Assembly (NCBI GenBank): GCA_964537685.1
Contig: CAZICM010000003.1
Location: 1 to 64,000, forward strand
Length of the DNA stretch: 64,000 nucleotides
From: CAZICM01 sp964537685
Lineage (GTDB): Bacteria; Myxococcota_A; Polyangia; Polyangiales; Polyangiaceae
Direction: 5' to 3'
In this document: one piece after another, positions 17,009-25,718 of the stretch
Layout of the letters: each line of letters opens with the position of its first letter
Numbering within the stretch: the stretch's first letter is position 1
Translations under genes and position numbers: made by a program
The notes under the pieces: model-generated
The model's database searches: none
Told to the model about the DNA's origin: nothing
What the model saw: only the letters and a program-made list of their open reading frames with translations

Positions 17009-18471
17009 TCTCGATCTCCAAGAGGATCGGTCTTTTTTTTCTTTTTCTTGATGATGGGAGGAGTTGTTTTGCTGGTAGGGCTGGGGGCAGCCGCCACGGA
17101 CGCAGATGCACTGGGAACGGTGGCCGCGGAGGGGGCAGGCGCGCTTTCTGTGGCGCTGGGCGCGGGGATGTACAGGGGGGCGCTCTGGCTTTCGGCGGGC
17201 GGGGCAGGTGTGGGTTCTGCGGTGGAGGCAGAGCCGGATGCCGCGGCTGCCTGCGGCGGGGTTCGGCTCCATGTGGCGGCGATGACGGCGATGCCTGCGC
17301 CAAAGACGGCTGAGCAGGCGATGACGATCCACATCAGCCGTTTCTTGGCGCTGTCTTTAGGGAGCGTGCCGCTCCATGTGGCCGCTGTCGGATGTTTGCG
17401 TTCCAGCGCGGGGCTCGGATTGGAGCCGGGCGAAGAAGGCGGCGGTGCGGTGATTCCGGCGCCGGAGGGCGTGGCCATCGGGATGGGAAAGGGAATGGAT
17501 GCGAGCGACATCCGGCCGCCCGGTGATGAGCGGGCGAGGCCGCTTGCGGTTTCGATGCGCTGAAGCGAAAGCGGTCCCCAGGCCGGCCCGTAGGCGACGA
17601 GTTCGCGGGCGAGTTCGGCGACATTGGTGTAACGGCCTTCGGCATCGCGCGAGAGGCAGCGTTCGACGATGCGTTCTAAATCTTCGGGAATTTCAGGGCG
17701 AAATGAACGCAGCTTGGGCAATGGATTGTTGAGAACGCTGGTCATGATGCCGGCGACGGTTTCGCCGGTGAACGGGAATTTGCCGCTGAGGAGTTCGAAC
17801 AAAAGAACGCCGATGCTCCAGATATCGGTGCGGTGATCGACGCTCTTCGGTGAAAGCATTTGCTCGGGCGACATGTAGCCCGGAGAGCCGATGACTTGGC
17901 GTGTGGCCGTGAGCGATGCCGCTTGTGCGGGTGCGGAGAGGCTGTTTTCTTTTGAGATGCCAAAATCGAGGATTTTTACGCGCGGAGTGCCGTCGGGTTT
18001 GGCGGCGATAAATACGTTGGATGGCTTGAGATCGCGGTGAACAATGCCCAGCGCGTGCGCTTCCGCGAGGGCTTCCAAGGTTTGGAGCGTGTAATCGATG
18101 GCTTCATCGACGGCTATCGGACCGCGGGTTTCGATGACTTCTTGGAGGTCTTTTCCGCTCAGGTACTCCATCACCATGAATGGAGCGCCGTTGAACGTGC
18201 CCACATCGAAGACGCGGGCGATGTGCTCGCTTTGAAGGCGCGCCGCGGTTTTGGCTTCGCGCAGGAAGCGGGCAATGGCTTCCTCGCTTTTTACCGCGTC
18301 GCTGCGGAGCAATTTGATGGCGACTTGCTGATCGAGATCTTCGTGCCGCGCGGCGAAGACAACACCCATTCCGCCCATCGCAATGATTCGCTCGATGCGA
18401 TACTTTCCCGCGATCATTTCGCCGGGTTCGACGAGGGAAAGGCCAGTGGGTTTGTGGGTCTCGGTGGACAC
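17005..18471 (-). CDS. Transmembrane Ser/Thr protein kinase, cassette 2
   Basis: A 488-residue Hanks-type kinase closely related to the one at 8267. The glycine loop reads AMGGMG (residues 31-36), so the first glycine of GxGxxG is alanine. K53 (VAIKLL), HRDLKPSN (145-152), DFGISK (169-174) and SPGYMSPEQ are intact, so activity is expected. A Pro/Ser linker is followed by one hydrophobic helix (WIVIACSAVFGAGIAVIAA, about residues 378-396). The periplasmic tail is Ala/Pro/Ser-rich and ends in a basic KKKKKKTDPLGDRE stretch. The start is GTG 18471 with only a weak ribosome site. The gene opens a three-gene unit with the TPR/PEGA and propeller lipoprotein genes, inverted relative to cassette 1. 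Confidence 0.94.
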   Translation of the reverse strand: MSTETHKPTGLSLVEPGEMIAGKYRIERIIAMGGMGVVFAARHEDLDQQVAIKLLRSDAVKSEEAIARFLREAKTAARLQSEHIARVFDVGTFNGAPFMVMEYLSGKDLQEVIETRGPIAVDEAIDYTLQTLEALAEAHALGIVHRDLKPSNVFIAAKPDGTPRVKILDFGISKENSLSAPAQAASLTATRQVIGSPGYMSPEQMLSPKSVDHRTDIWSIGVLLFELLSGKFPFTGETVAGIMTSVLNNPLPKLRSFRPEIPEDLERIVERCLSRDAEGRYTNVAELARELVAYGPAWGPLSLQRIETASGLARSSPGGRMSLASIPFPIPMATPSGAGITAPPPSSPGSNPSPALERKHPTAATWSGTLPKDSAKKRLMWIVIACSAVFGAGIAVIAATWSRTPPQAAAASGSASTAEPTPAPPAESQSAPLYIPAPSATESAPAPSAATVPSASASVAAAPSPTSKTTPPIIKKKKKKTDPLGDRE

Positions 18472-19028
18472 GTTGAGGACTCGTGCAAAGCCTATCCGAA
18501 AGGCTCCGCTATTCCGAGCACTTCGGTGTGGGCGGTTCCGATTTTTTATGCTCTTTGGCGGGATTTTTGCGGTTGATTCGGGGCGTCTTCGCTCCCGCAG
18601 CCGATTAGCGGCTGGGGCGGGCGCCCGTTTCTGCGTGGATTTCGACGGCGCGGCGCACCGAGTCGGCGAGGGGTTCTTCAGGGTCGGAATGAAGTTCAGG
18701 GGCGGGAGGCCGGCGCCGGGTTGAGATGGGTGCCCTGCTGTCTTCTGGAACGTAAGCGCTCGCTGAAAATGGTTTCAGTGCTGATTGGGTGTTTGGGGTG
18801 ATCAGGCTTATCGTGCCAAGTGTTAATCCCCGGTTCTTATCGAATGGAATCATCGGAAGGCCACCCCGAGTGCCCCCACGGCACTCTGTCTTCTTCTGGC
18901 TGCTCTTTTGGATTTAGGGTTGGGTGCCAATCTCTTGGTTTTCCCATACCTTCATCAGCGTTACCATGCCCGTTGCATTGCTGCCAAGCCAATTCGGCCG
19001 TGGTGGTGAAATCGTCAGGTGTGGCCGA
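18472..19028. other. 557-bp region with no convincing gene
   Basis: This is the longest stretch without a recognised gene. It separates the kinase cassette from the MoxR locus. I see no tRNA, no long inverted repeat and no strong promoter. A short open frame (18605-18853, minus) is listed separately with low confidence. The part from 18854 to 19028 is unassigned. A degraded gene is possible. Confidence 0.5.
18605..18853 (-). CDS. Small hypothetical protein, doubtful
   Basis: An 82-residue open frame from an ATG. It starts MIPFDKNRG and becomes rich in Arg, Pro and Glu (STRRRPPAPE, DPEEPLADSVRRAVE). There is no signal peptide, membrane helix or motif. It would fall between the kinase and the small coiled-coil gene on the same strand. 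No ribosome site is convincing. It may be non-coding or a gene remnant. Confidence 0.2.
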   Translation of the reverse strand: MIPFDKNRGLTLGTISLITPNTQSALKPFSASAYVPEDSRAPISTRRRPPAPELHSDPEEPLADSVRRAVEIHAETGARPSR

Positions 19029-19379
19029 TCAAGTGTGGCCAAGAGGTGTGCTGTTCCGCTCTTCATCGGCGAGCGTTTCAGACTCGCGCTGCCAATCGTT
19101 TCGCATGGTGCGAAGGTTTTCGGTGAGACGATCCAAAGGCGGAAGGAGCAGTTCTGCAGGGCCGAGATCGCGCATGCGCGCTTCGGTCTCGCTTAAATGG
19201 CGGGCCGCATTTTCCAAGCACTTTCGCGATGCCGATAGAAGCGTGAGCCTCCAGTTGAGGGCTTCGCTGTTTTTGGCCCGTTCTCTCCACGCGCGAGCCT
19301 GCTCGAGCTCTTTTCCAAATGCGCGAATGCCGGCGATGAGCGCGTCGAGGTAGCCAAGGGGCGAAGGACTCACGATCAA
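19029..19379 (-). CDS. Small helical protein of unknown function beside moxR-type gene
   Basis: A 116-residue protein, if started at TTG 19379, or two residues shorter from GTG 19373. The sequence is strongly helical with heptad-like spacing (RAFGKELEQARAWRERAKNSEAL, KCLENAARHLSETEARMRDL, LDRLTENLRTMRNDWQRESETL), suggesting a small helical bundle or coiled coil. It has no signal peptide and would be cytoplasmic. It diverges from the large MoxR ATPase gene with only 25 bp between starts, so the two may share control. I do not recognise the family. The amino-acid pattern and frame integrity favour a real gene, but confidence is moderate. Confidence 0.5.
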   Translation of the reverse strand: MIVSPSPLGYLDALIAGIRAFGKELEQARAWRERAKNSEALNWRLTLLSASRKCLENAARHLSETEARMRDLGPAELLLPPLDRLTENLRTMRNDWQRESETLADEERNSTPLGHT

Positions 19380-19404
19380 ATTCTAGCTCGGTTAGTGTGA
19401 GGCC

Positions 19405-22116
19405 ATGCGGGACATGGCCGATCCTGCGCGAACGAGTGCGGCATCGCGCAGATTTGTTTCTTTCTTTCAAGAGCTCGATCGAACCTTTGTCGAGCGCACG
19501 GACGTGCTTTGTCAAGCGGCGCTCGCGCTTCTTTCACGCGAGCATCTTCTGCTCACCGGTCCTCCCGGGACGGCGAAAAGCTGGCTTGTGGCTTCGGTGC
19601 TCGGGCGCGTGCTCGATGAGACCACGGGCGGGCCGAGTTTCTACGCGCGGCAGTTTACGGAAAGCACCGTGCAGACCGATTTGATCGGGCCGATCAATTT
19701 CAAGACGCTGACGGAAACCGGGCGCACGGAACACTTTACGGATGAAGGAATGCTCGGTGCGGTGCACGCCTTTTTGGATGAGGTTTTCGATGGGCGCGAC
19801 ATGCTTTTGCGCTCGGCGCTCAATGTGCTGCACGAGCGGGAGCTCAAACAGGGAACGAGGATCACGAAGGGCAAATTCGAATGCGCGATGATGGCGAGCA
19901 ATCGCTACTTGTCCGAGGTCTTGGAAGGCTCGCGCGATACGCTTCTGGCCTTTGTCGATCGCATCGCATTTGTGGCCTTTGTTCCGAGGTCGTTTGCTCA
20001 TTCAGAGCATCTGGCGCGGGTGCTTCGCTCTCAGATTGGAGGCACGGGCAATCCTTCGCTGTCGGAGCAGCTTTCGGTTCAGGATCTCGATGCGCTGCAG
20101 CATCTTTCGGACAATGTGCATGTCTCCGATGAGATCTGCGTGGGGCTCGCCGAGCTCTTGTCGAAGTTTGATGCCGAGCTCAATGCGGCGGTGCGCGCCG
20201 ATCCAAGCTTTGTTCCCACGCGCTATTTGTCCACGCGCACGGCGGTTCGCTGCGGCCGTGTTCTGCGCGCGGCTGTCGTGTACGACAAGATCTTCCGCAG
20301 GCCCGATCGCGCGCTTGAAGTGATGCCCGGCGATCTGCATGCGCTTCGTTTTCATCTGTTGCTTTCGGGGCCTTCGCCCGAGGACACAGAGAAACTTCTC
20401 GCCCACGAGACCGATCCGAGAGAGCGCCGCCAGCTCGAGCTGCTGAGGACAGAACGCGAGATTTTTGAGCGCTGCTTCGCGAAGCTGACTCCGATTTCGG
20501 TGCCGGTGCGCAGTAGCCCTGCGCCCGATGTAAACAGCGCGCGAAAGGCTGCCGAACAAGCGGCTGCGAAGGGTGCCGCGCCTTCGCCAAAGCCCAAAGA
20601 AAGCCGTCCCGCTTGGGAAGACAATGCCGTTGCCGCGATTGAAAGCCGCGATCCAAAGCGCATCGTTCAAATTATGCCCGCGCTGATTTCGCTGGTGAAA
20701 GCCTCGCCTGCGCATGCTCCGAGGGCTCAGGTATTGCTCGATGACTGCGTGAGTGCGCTTCGCGCAAAGGCTTTATCGGAAGGGCTTTCGTTTGGGAGCG
20801 AGACAGCCAAGACCCTGCTCGGCACGGCGAATGAATGGTGCGCGCTGTCCCGATCGCTGGACGGCGCATCGGTGCCTCTTCGTTCGCTGGGCCGCTGGCT
20901 TCGCGGGCGGGCTCTGTTGCTGCTCTGCGAGCATGCGAACTATTCCCTGGGCACCAACACGTCCGAGCTTGATGAGCTCACCGGCAAAGGTCCCCGCACT
21001 TCCCAGCCGATGGAGCAGGCGCAGAGGCTTGTGGCTTCGCTGGAATCGCATGTCAAAGCGGTGCGCGAAGTGTTGGCCGAGGGCGTCGATCCGGAGGCTC
21101 ACGAGCAAGGCAGCCACCATCTCGGGCGAGCGCTTTCGCATGCCGAGGATGAGCTTGTGCTTCTGTGCGACAGCGCGGTGCGGGAAGTGGCCAAAGAGCG
21201 CCTGTCTTCCATTGCGGGCCACGATTTATCTGGAGCGCTTGAGCGAATGGCTCCTGAATTTGATCGGATTGAAAGCTTGGAGCAGCGTTTTTCCGCGCTC
21301 TTTGAGAAAGGCCGGCCGGCTCTTCGGGAAAGGGTATTGGGGCCCCGCATTGGCTTGCTGGTGGAAGCATCTTTCCAGCGTACGAGCGCAAGCGATCGAA
21401 TTGGATTAAGCCGGGAAATACAGTCGCTTATGGGTGTGCTTTCGAAGGCTGGGCTCGCGCATGTGATTGCGCCCCAGGATTGGCTGAAGTGGACGGCCGA
21501 GGCGCTGCTCCGGGCGGAGAGCAAAGAGCTAAATACAATTGAATTGGAAAAAATTACGAAGACATTGGAGCCCGATTATGAAGGCTATCGCAGCCTGAGA
21601 AATACCGGGCCGCGCATACCCTGTTCCTTTGCGCTCGCGGAGGCTGCGCTGATGGTGTCTCCGGGCCAAGCCATCCAAGGCGCTCCGGATGCGGGCGAGG
21701 GTTTTCAAGGCATTGCGGCGATATTCGGCGCTCTATCCAAAGAGCTGCGCGAGCAAATCATTCGTTTTGATTTTGGGCGGCTGGAGAATGCGCTCGCTTA
21801 TCTAGAGCGTTGGTGGGAATTTGTATCGAATGGAGAGCCAGTTGTATTGGGAGACGAATCAAAATTACCCGCGAATGAGCAGCGAATACGATCGATAGTG
21901 CGTTCAAAATTCTTCACGGTTTTATTTGAAGATTCGGCTCCGGCGAGGCTGGCATTGGAGGCGAGGCTGCTGTCCGAGCTCTTTCCAGATGAGGCGATGC
22001 GGGCGGAGGCTCTGTGTGGGCGGGTAAGCCGTCTATCCGAGGCCGCTCATGCGAAGACCTACGAGCTGTTTCAAGAGCGGGCCCGCTCGGAGTGGGGGAA
22101 TTTATTTCAGGGTTAG
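19405..22116 (+). CDS. Very large MoxR-family AAA+ ATPase (RavA-like)
   Basis: A 903-residue protein. Residues about 15-300 form a MoxR-type AAA+ domain with Walker A GPPGTAKS (52-59), Walker B HAFLDEVFDG (121-130), a sensor-1-like MASNRYLSEV and an arginine-containing lid. MoxR ATPases act as chaperone-like remodelers together with VWA-domain partners. The remaining 600 residues are helical with no motif I can name (many Leu/Ala/Glu/Arg, for example RALSHAEDELVLLCDSAVRE). Escherichia coli RavA is roughly half this length, so the C-terminal extension is unusual. The VWA partner gene follows at 23055, separated only by an opposed lipoprotein gene. The stop overlaps that lipoprotein's stop by 4 bp. 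Start ATG 19405 is chosen as the first; ATG 19414 is also possible. Confidence 0.88.
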   Translation: MRDMADPARTSAASRRFVSFFQELDRTFVERTDVLCQAALALLSREHLLLTGPPGTAKSWLVASVLGRVLDETTGGPSFYARQFTESTVQTDLIGPINFKTLTETGRTEHFTDEGMLGAVHAFLDEVFDGRDMLLRSALNVLHERELKQGTRITKGKFECAMMASNRYLSEVLEGSRDTLLAFVDRIAFVAFVPRSFAHSEHLARVLRSQIGGTGNPSLSEQLSVQDLDALQHLSDNVHVSDEICVGLAELLSKFDAELNAAVRADPSFVPTRYLSTRTAVRCGRVLRAAVVYDKIFRRPDRALEVMPGDLHALRFHLLLSGPSPEDTEKLLAHETDPRERRQLELLRTEREIFERCFAKLTPISVPVRSSPAPDVNSARKAAEQAAAKGAAPSPKPKESRPAWEDNAVAAIESRDPKRIVQIMPALISLVKASPAHAPRAQVLLDDCVSALRAKALSEGLSFGSETAKTLLGTANEWCALSRSLDGASVPLRSLGRWLRGRALLLLCEHANYSLGTNTSELDELTGKGPRTSQPMEQAQRLVASLESHVKAVREVLAEGVDPEAHEQGSHHLGRALSHAEDELVLLCDSAVREVAKERLSSIAGHDLSGALERMAPEFDRIESLEQRFSALFEKGRPALRERVLGPRIGLLVEASFQRTSASDRIGLSREIQSLMGVLSKAGLAHVIAPQDWLKWTAEALLRAESKELNTIELEKITKTLEPDYEGYRSLRNTGPRIPCSFALAEAALMVSPGQAIQGAPDAGEGFQGIAAIFGALSKELREQIIRFDFGRLENALAYLERWWEFVSNGEPVVLGDESKLPANEQRIRSIVRSKFFTVLFEDSAPARLALEARLLSELFPDEAMRAEALCGRVSRLSEAAHAKTYELFQERARSEWGNLFQG

Positions 22117-23003
22117 GGGGAATGAACCGATTCTTCCGAGCCCGATGGAACGAGTCCGCGAATACCCATATCCACAACGGTTTCGTTGAGTTCTGGGTCC
22201 CACTTGCCGTCGCCGTCGCCGTCCGTCCATTCAAAGCTTTGGTTGTTGGATAGCGATGCCTCGAGATTCACTTGTTTTCCGCCTGTAATTACGAGCGGAA
22301 CCGAGAATTTGCCCGTCGCCACGCACGAACCCGGAGGAATGGGGGAATCTGCTGCAATCGGATTGACAACGGTGGTTGAACCGGCGGGGGCTTGACCTTG
22401 AACGGCTGGATAGGAAGCGGGTTTAAATGCCCAATATCCTTGAGCTTTATTGCCATTCACCTGAATGGATTCTCCATTGAGATCGAAAGAAGTGATATAC
22501 GAATTTTCCCCCACGAAAGAAGCGAGGCGGCCCGTCACCATACCCACAAGGGAATGTTCAAACGCCACATCGTATTCTTGATAATTGATTGAAACACGCA
22601 TGTAGTTATAGGTTCCGGCGGGGATTTGAGAGGCATCGCCCAGGGCAGCGGTGGCCGGCGGAGAGGCGATTATTGTTTTATTGAAATCGATAGCTTCCGC
22701 GCCTCCGGCGCTGGTCATTGGGCTGTCATAAAGAACGATGCCCGAACCAAGCTGAGTGTATTGATTTTCAAGCAGCTCAACGTAATGGATGGCAATCTTG
22801 TGGAATTTAGGCGTTTGGGCGGCATGTCCCGCTGGCATCGAGGCAGCATTGCCAAAGTTATCGAGCCGCTCTTGGTTTGGATCGACCTTGAGCGTCAGCA
22901 CAATTTGCGGGGAAGGCGTGGCATTCGCCGGGTCGCCTTCATTGCAGCCGGCGAGCGCCGCGCCCAGTAAAAATAGGCTAAAGCCGAGCGTGTTTTTATG
23001 CAT
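22113..23003 (-). CDS. Lipoprotein between the MoxR and VWA genes
   Basis: A 296-residue lipoprotein with lipobox LAGC after MHKNTLGFSLFLLGAA. The mature protein has beta-type stretches (IVLTLKVDPNQERLDNFGN, YNYMRVSINYQEYDVAFE, SVPLVITGGKQVNLEASLSN) and a DGDGDGKWDPELNE segment near the C-terminus that looks like a calcium-binding Asp loop. MHKIAIHYVEL-like text near residue 75 (FHKIAIHYVELLENQY) suggests a transthyretin/DUF4382-like beta fold, but I am not certain. ATG 23003 has GGAG 6 nt upstream (inside the in-frame ATGGAGAATAGA); the longer frame is unlikely. It lies opposite to both neighbours, so it is probably unrelated to the MoxR-VWA pair in regulation, though it could be a substrate. 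Confidence 0.75.
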   Translation of the reverse strand: MHKNTLGFSLFLLGAALAGCNEGDPANATPSPQIVLTLKVDPNQERLDNFGNAASMPAGHAAQTPKFHKIAIHYVELLENQYTQLGSGIVLYDSPMTSAGGAEAIDFNKTIIASPPATAALGDASQIPAGTYNYMRVSINYQEYDVAFEHSLVGMVTGRLASFVGENSYITSFDLNGESIQVNGNKAQGYWAFKPASYPAVQGQAPAGSTTVVNPIAADSPIPPGSCVATGKFSVPLVITGGKQVNLEASLSNNQSFEWTDGDGDGKWDPELNETVVDMGIRGLVPSGSEESVHSP

Positions 23004-23054
23004 TCTATTCTCCATGGCTAGGTTAGGAATAGACTCTAGCCGGATGGAACAGCC

Positions 23055-25670
23055 ATGACGAGCGATGCCCGCCTTGCAGCTCTTTCGGAGCGTATTGAGC
23101 AATTATCCGAAGCCCCCGAAGAGGTGCGCTCCCGCTTTGCTGAAGTCTTAAAGCCGGTCTTGCGTCTCTTTGGATGGGAGCCTCAATTTAAAACCAAGGC
23201 TCTTTTGGATCTGCTGTCGGCGCTTCAGATGGAATACAAGCCGCCCAAAGAGAAGGCGCCCAAGAATCAATCCGATAAAAAAAAGGGCCAATCTTTAGAA
23301 AAATATTGCGAAGAAGCTCTGTCCGAACTCGAAGAGAATATTGAAAGCGCGGAGCGGGCCTGTGTGGTTAAGGGTTATGTGCCCACGGCAAGGGCGGCTT
23401 GGCTCAGGCGTGTGTATGAGCTTTGTGCGAGGGCGATTTGGGCGGCCGGGCACCCAAAGGATCAAATTCAAAATCGTTTCGTATTTTCAATTGATTCGAG
23501 TGTATTGCTTCCTCCGCTGGCTCAGGCGTCTAAGAGTTCGAATAGCCAGCAAGCAGGCGCCGCGGACGCAAAAGCCTCGGCCGAAATGTCGCCGGAGGAT
23601 GAACGGCTCTTTGAAATTCATTTGGCGGCGGTCGATCATTTGCTGGATAGCGCGAGGGGCGAGACCGAAGTGCTGGGCCATAAACGCGAGCTCTTGGAGG
23701 GAGCGCGCAGGCTTCTGCTCGATGCCGCGGCGGCTTTTTCGCTGGAGAATTCGGGTGTGGAAGCGAGGCGCGCCTATATCGCCGAGCAAATCGTTCATAT
23801 CAATCGTCTCTGCGCAGCCGGCCTTTCGCCTTCGATCGCATTGACACATCAGGCGAAGACAGCGCTGGGAAGGGGAGATCGCAGGCTGCTGATGCTGGCC
23901 GTGAATGAATTGGATCGAATGGCATTGCAAAATGGTGATAATGTTCAGGCTGCCTTGGCTTACCGGACGGTGCGGGCATTGAAGCGAAGCCCAAAACTGC
24001 GCGGCAAATTCAGCAAGCAGGAAGAAATTGAGCAATCGGCGCGGGAAATATTCGGCGATGGAATTCTCAAGCATTTGCGGGAAGGGTATGAGGGCGCGAG
24101 GCTCGATCTTAAGGATTCATTGAAAAAAGCCAATGCCGAGGAAGCCGAGGATTTAAAGCTGGTTCAGCGTTATTTCATTCCGCAAAGCGAAGAGGCGACC
24201 ATGGCCGCGGCGCTTGCCGTGGATGGCTGTTTTGATGTGGGAGGCTCGCTTTCGCCTGTGCGCGCCGTGGATTTGGAAGAGCGCGCCCGGCTCGTTTCTT
24301 ATCCGACCGAAGAGCTGGTTTTGGTGCCCGCGAGGGATATTCACGATCTGCCTCAGGCTGTAATCGACGATCCCAGGCGTATTTTTCTTTCGCTTGCCGA
24401 GGGGCGCCTGCTGACCCGTAAATATGTGCTTCGCGAGTCTGTGGGCCGGCCCCGCACCAAACTCGTGGGCGAAGTCCGGATTTATTTATTGGATGGTTCG
24501 GATTCGATGCTGGAAGGGGGCGAGGGGATGAGCGCGGGTGCGCGGGCCCGGGTGCGCGATGCGATTTTATTGGCCGAGCTTGCGACGCTTCAGCAGCGCC
24601 TTTCGGTGCATAGGCGAAGCGTGCGCGTGGTTTTGTTCTATCGCTATTTCACCAAATTGCTTTGGCCTCTGGTAAAGGTGGATTCAATCGAAAGTGCATC
24701 AAAATCGATGATCGAGGTTATCCGCACGCCCCGGAGAGGCGGCACGAATATCGAGGGAGCCTTGCTTTCAAGCTTTGAACTGCTCCGCAAGGCCAAGGAG
24801 GAAGATCCCGATTTGGCCCGCGCTCAAATTGTGCTGGTGACGGATGGCAATGCGATCGTGAGGGAAGATATGATTCAGGCGGAACGGGAACGTTCTAAAG
24901 ATGTGCCTTTATCGGTGAGCGTGATTGCGCTGGGGGAGGAGAATGCCTCGCTGCGCGCCTTGGTGGCCCGCCAGAGACAGCGGGGCGAGCGGGCTTTTTA
25001 TCATTTTATCGATGATCGGGCGCTTTCGGAGATTGCCGAGGGCAAAGCATTTAAAAATGCTTCTTTTTTCTTGGAGGAAAAGAGGGCATTGGATTCAAAG
25101 AAAACGAAACAGGATTTAATTGCCGAGCTTTCGCGGGATGTGGGCGATTTGGTGAATGAGCTCGATGGGCTTTCTCAGCGGCGGCACGCGCTGACGATTG
25201 AAATGGCCGAATTGGGCGAACAGTCCAATTTGGAGGCGCTTCAGGAAGTTGGGCTTTCGGCCGGGCATCTTCGTTCGGAAGGGCAGAAGGCCAAGCGCGA
25301 GGCTATTTCCAGGGATAGAATTGCTCTCGAGAAGCGTTTTTCAAATTGGTTTCCAATGATACCGGATGATGCAAAAAATACGATAGATGCTGGGCTTCCC
25401 GCGCCTGGGACGGCGGGGCGGGCCGATGCCGATTCAGTTTTGATCGCATTGGCGACCATTGCGGATGTAATTTCAGAATTCGGTGGCACGCCGCTCTCCA
25501 AGCAGGCGGATGCGATTGAGCTTTTGGAAAGGTTATTGCCTGATGCCCGGCTTTCTCCTTCGCGCTATCTCACTGTATTGAAAAATTATCCGGTTGAATT
25601 GAAATCCGCCTTGAGCGCCGTGCATGAGGCCGCGGGGGTAAAATCTAAAGTTCAAAGGCGTTTGCTGTAG
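23055..25670 (+). CDS. Very large VWA-domain protein, MoxR partner
   Basis: An 871-residue protein. The first 450 residues are mostly helical and contain a basic segment (KEKAPKNQSDKKKGQ). A von Willebrand A domain sits at about 470-660. It has an intact MIDAS: LLDGSDSML (DxSxS), RRGGTNIEGAL (Thr) and VLVTDGNAIV (Asp). The C-terminal 200 residues are helical with a coiled-coil-like stretch (LVNELDGLSQRRHALTIEMAELGEQSN). ViaA in Escherichia coli has the VWA domain at the C-terminal half of about 480 residues; this protein is nearly twice as long. With the MoxR ATPase upstream it probably forms a metal-dependent remodelling complex. It has no signal peptide, so it is cytosolic. The start is ATG 23055, 51 bp from the opposed lipoprotein start. 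Confidence 0.88.
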   Translation: MTSDARLAALSERIEQLSEAPEEVRSRFAEVLKPVLRLFGWEPQFKTKALLDLLSALQMEYKPPKEKAPKNQSDKKKGQSLEKYCEEALSELEENIESAERACVVKGYVPTARAAWLRRVYELCARAIWAAGHPKDQIQNRFVFSIDSSVLLPPLAQASKSSNSQQAGAADAKASAEMSPEDERLFEIHLAAVDHLLDSARGETEVLGHKRELLEGARRLLLDAAAAFSLENSGVEARRAYIAEQIVHINRLCAAGLSPSIALTHQAKTALGRGDRRLLMLAVNELDRMALQNGDNVQAALAYRTVRALKRSPKLRGKFSKQEEIEQSAREIFGDGILKHLREGYEGARLDLKDSLKKANAEEAEDLKLVQRYFIPQSEEATMAAALAVDGCFDVGGSLSPVRAVDLEERARLVSYPTEELVLVPARDIHDLPQAVIDDPRRIFLSLAEGRLLTRKYVLRESVGRPRTKLVGEVRIYLLDGSDSMLEGGEGMSAGARARVRDAILLAELATLQQRLSVHRRSVRVVLFYRYFTKLLWPLVKVDSIESASKSMIEVIRTPRRGGTNIEGALLSSFELLRKAKEEDPDLARAQIVLVTDGNAIVREDMIQAERERSKDVPLSVSVIALGEENASLRALVARQRQRGERAFYHFIDDRALSEIAEGKAFKNASFFLEEKRALDSKKTKQDLIAELSRDVGDLVNELDGLSQRRHALTIEMAELGEQSNLEALQEVGLSAGHLRSEGQKAKREAISRDRIALEKRFSNWFPMIPDDAKNTIDAGLPAPGTAGRADADSVLIALATIADVISEFGGTPLSKQADAIELLERLLPDARLSPSRYLTVLKNYPVELKSALSAVHEAAGVKSKVQRRLL

Positions 25671-25718
25671 ACACGCATTAGCGTTGTGTGCTGAGAAGTG
25701 AAGCGTGATGATTGAGGA

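Noticed and set aside
16769..17563. A 264-codon plus-strand frame across the kinase 2 / TPR-PEGA junction
   Set aside because: It lies antisense to two well-supported genes and is Gly/Ala/Arg-rich low complexity caused by their codon bias.
18854..19353. Plus-strand open frames in the 18.8-19.4 kb region
   Set aside because: They are Cys/Ser/Arg-rich with no ribosome site and partly antisense to the helical protein gene at 19029-19379.
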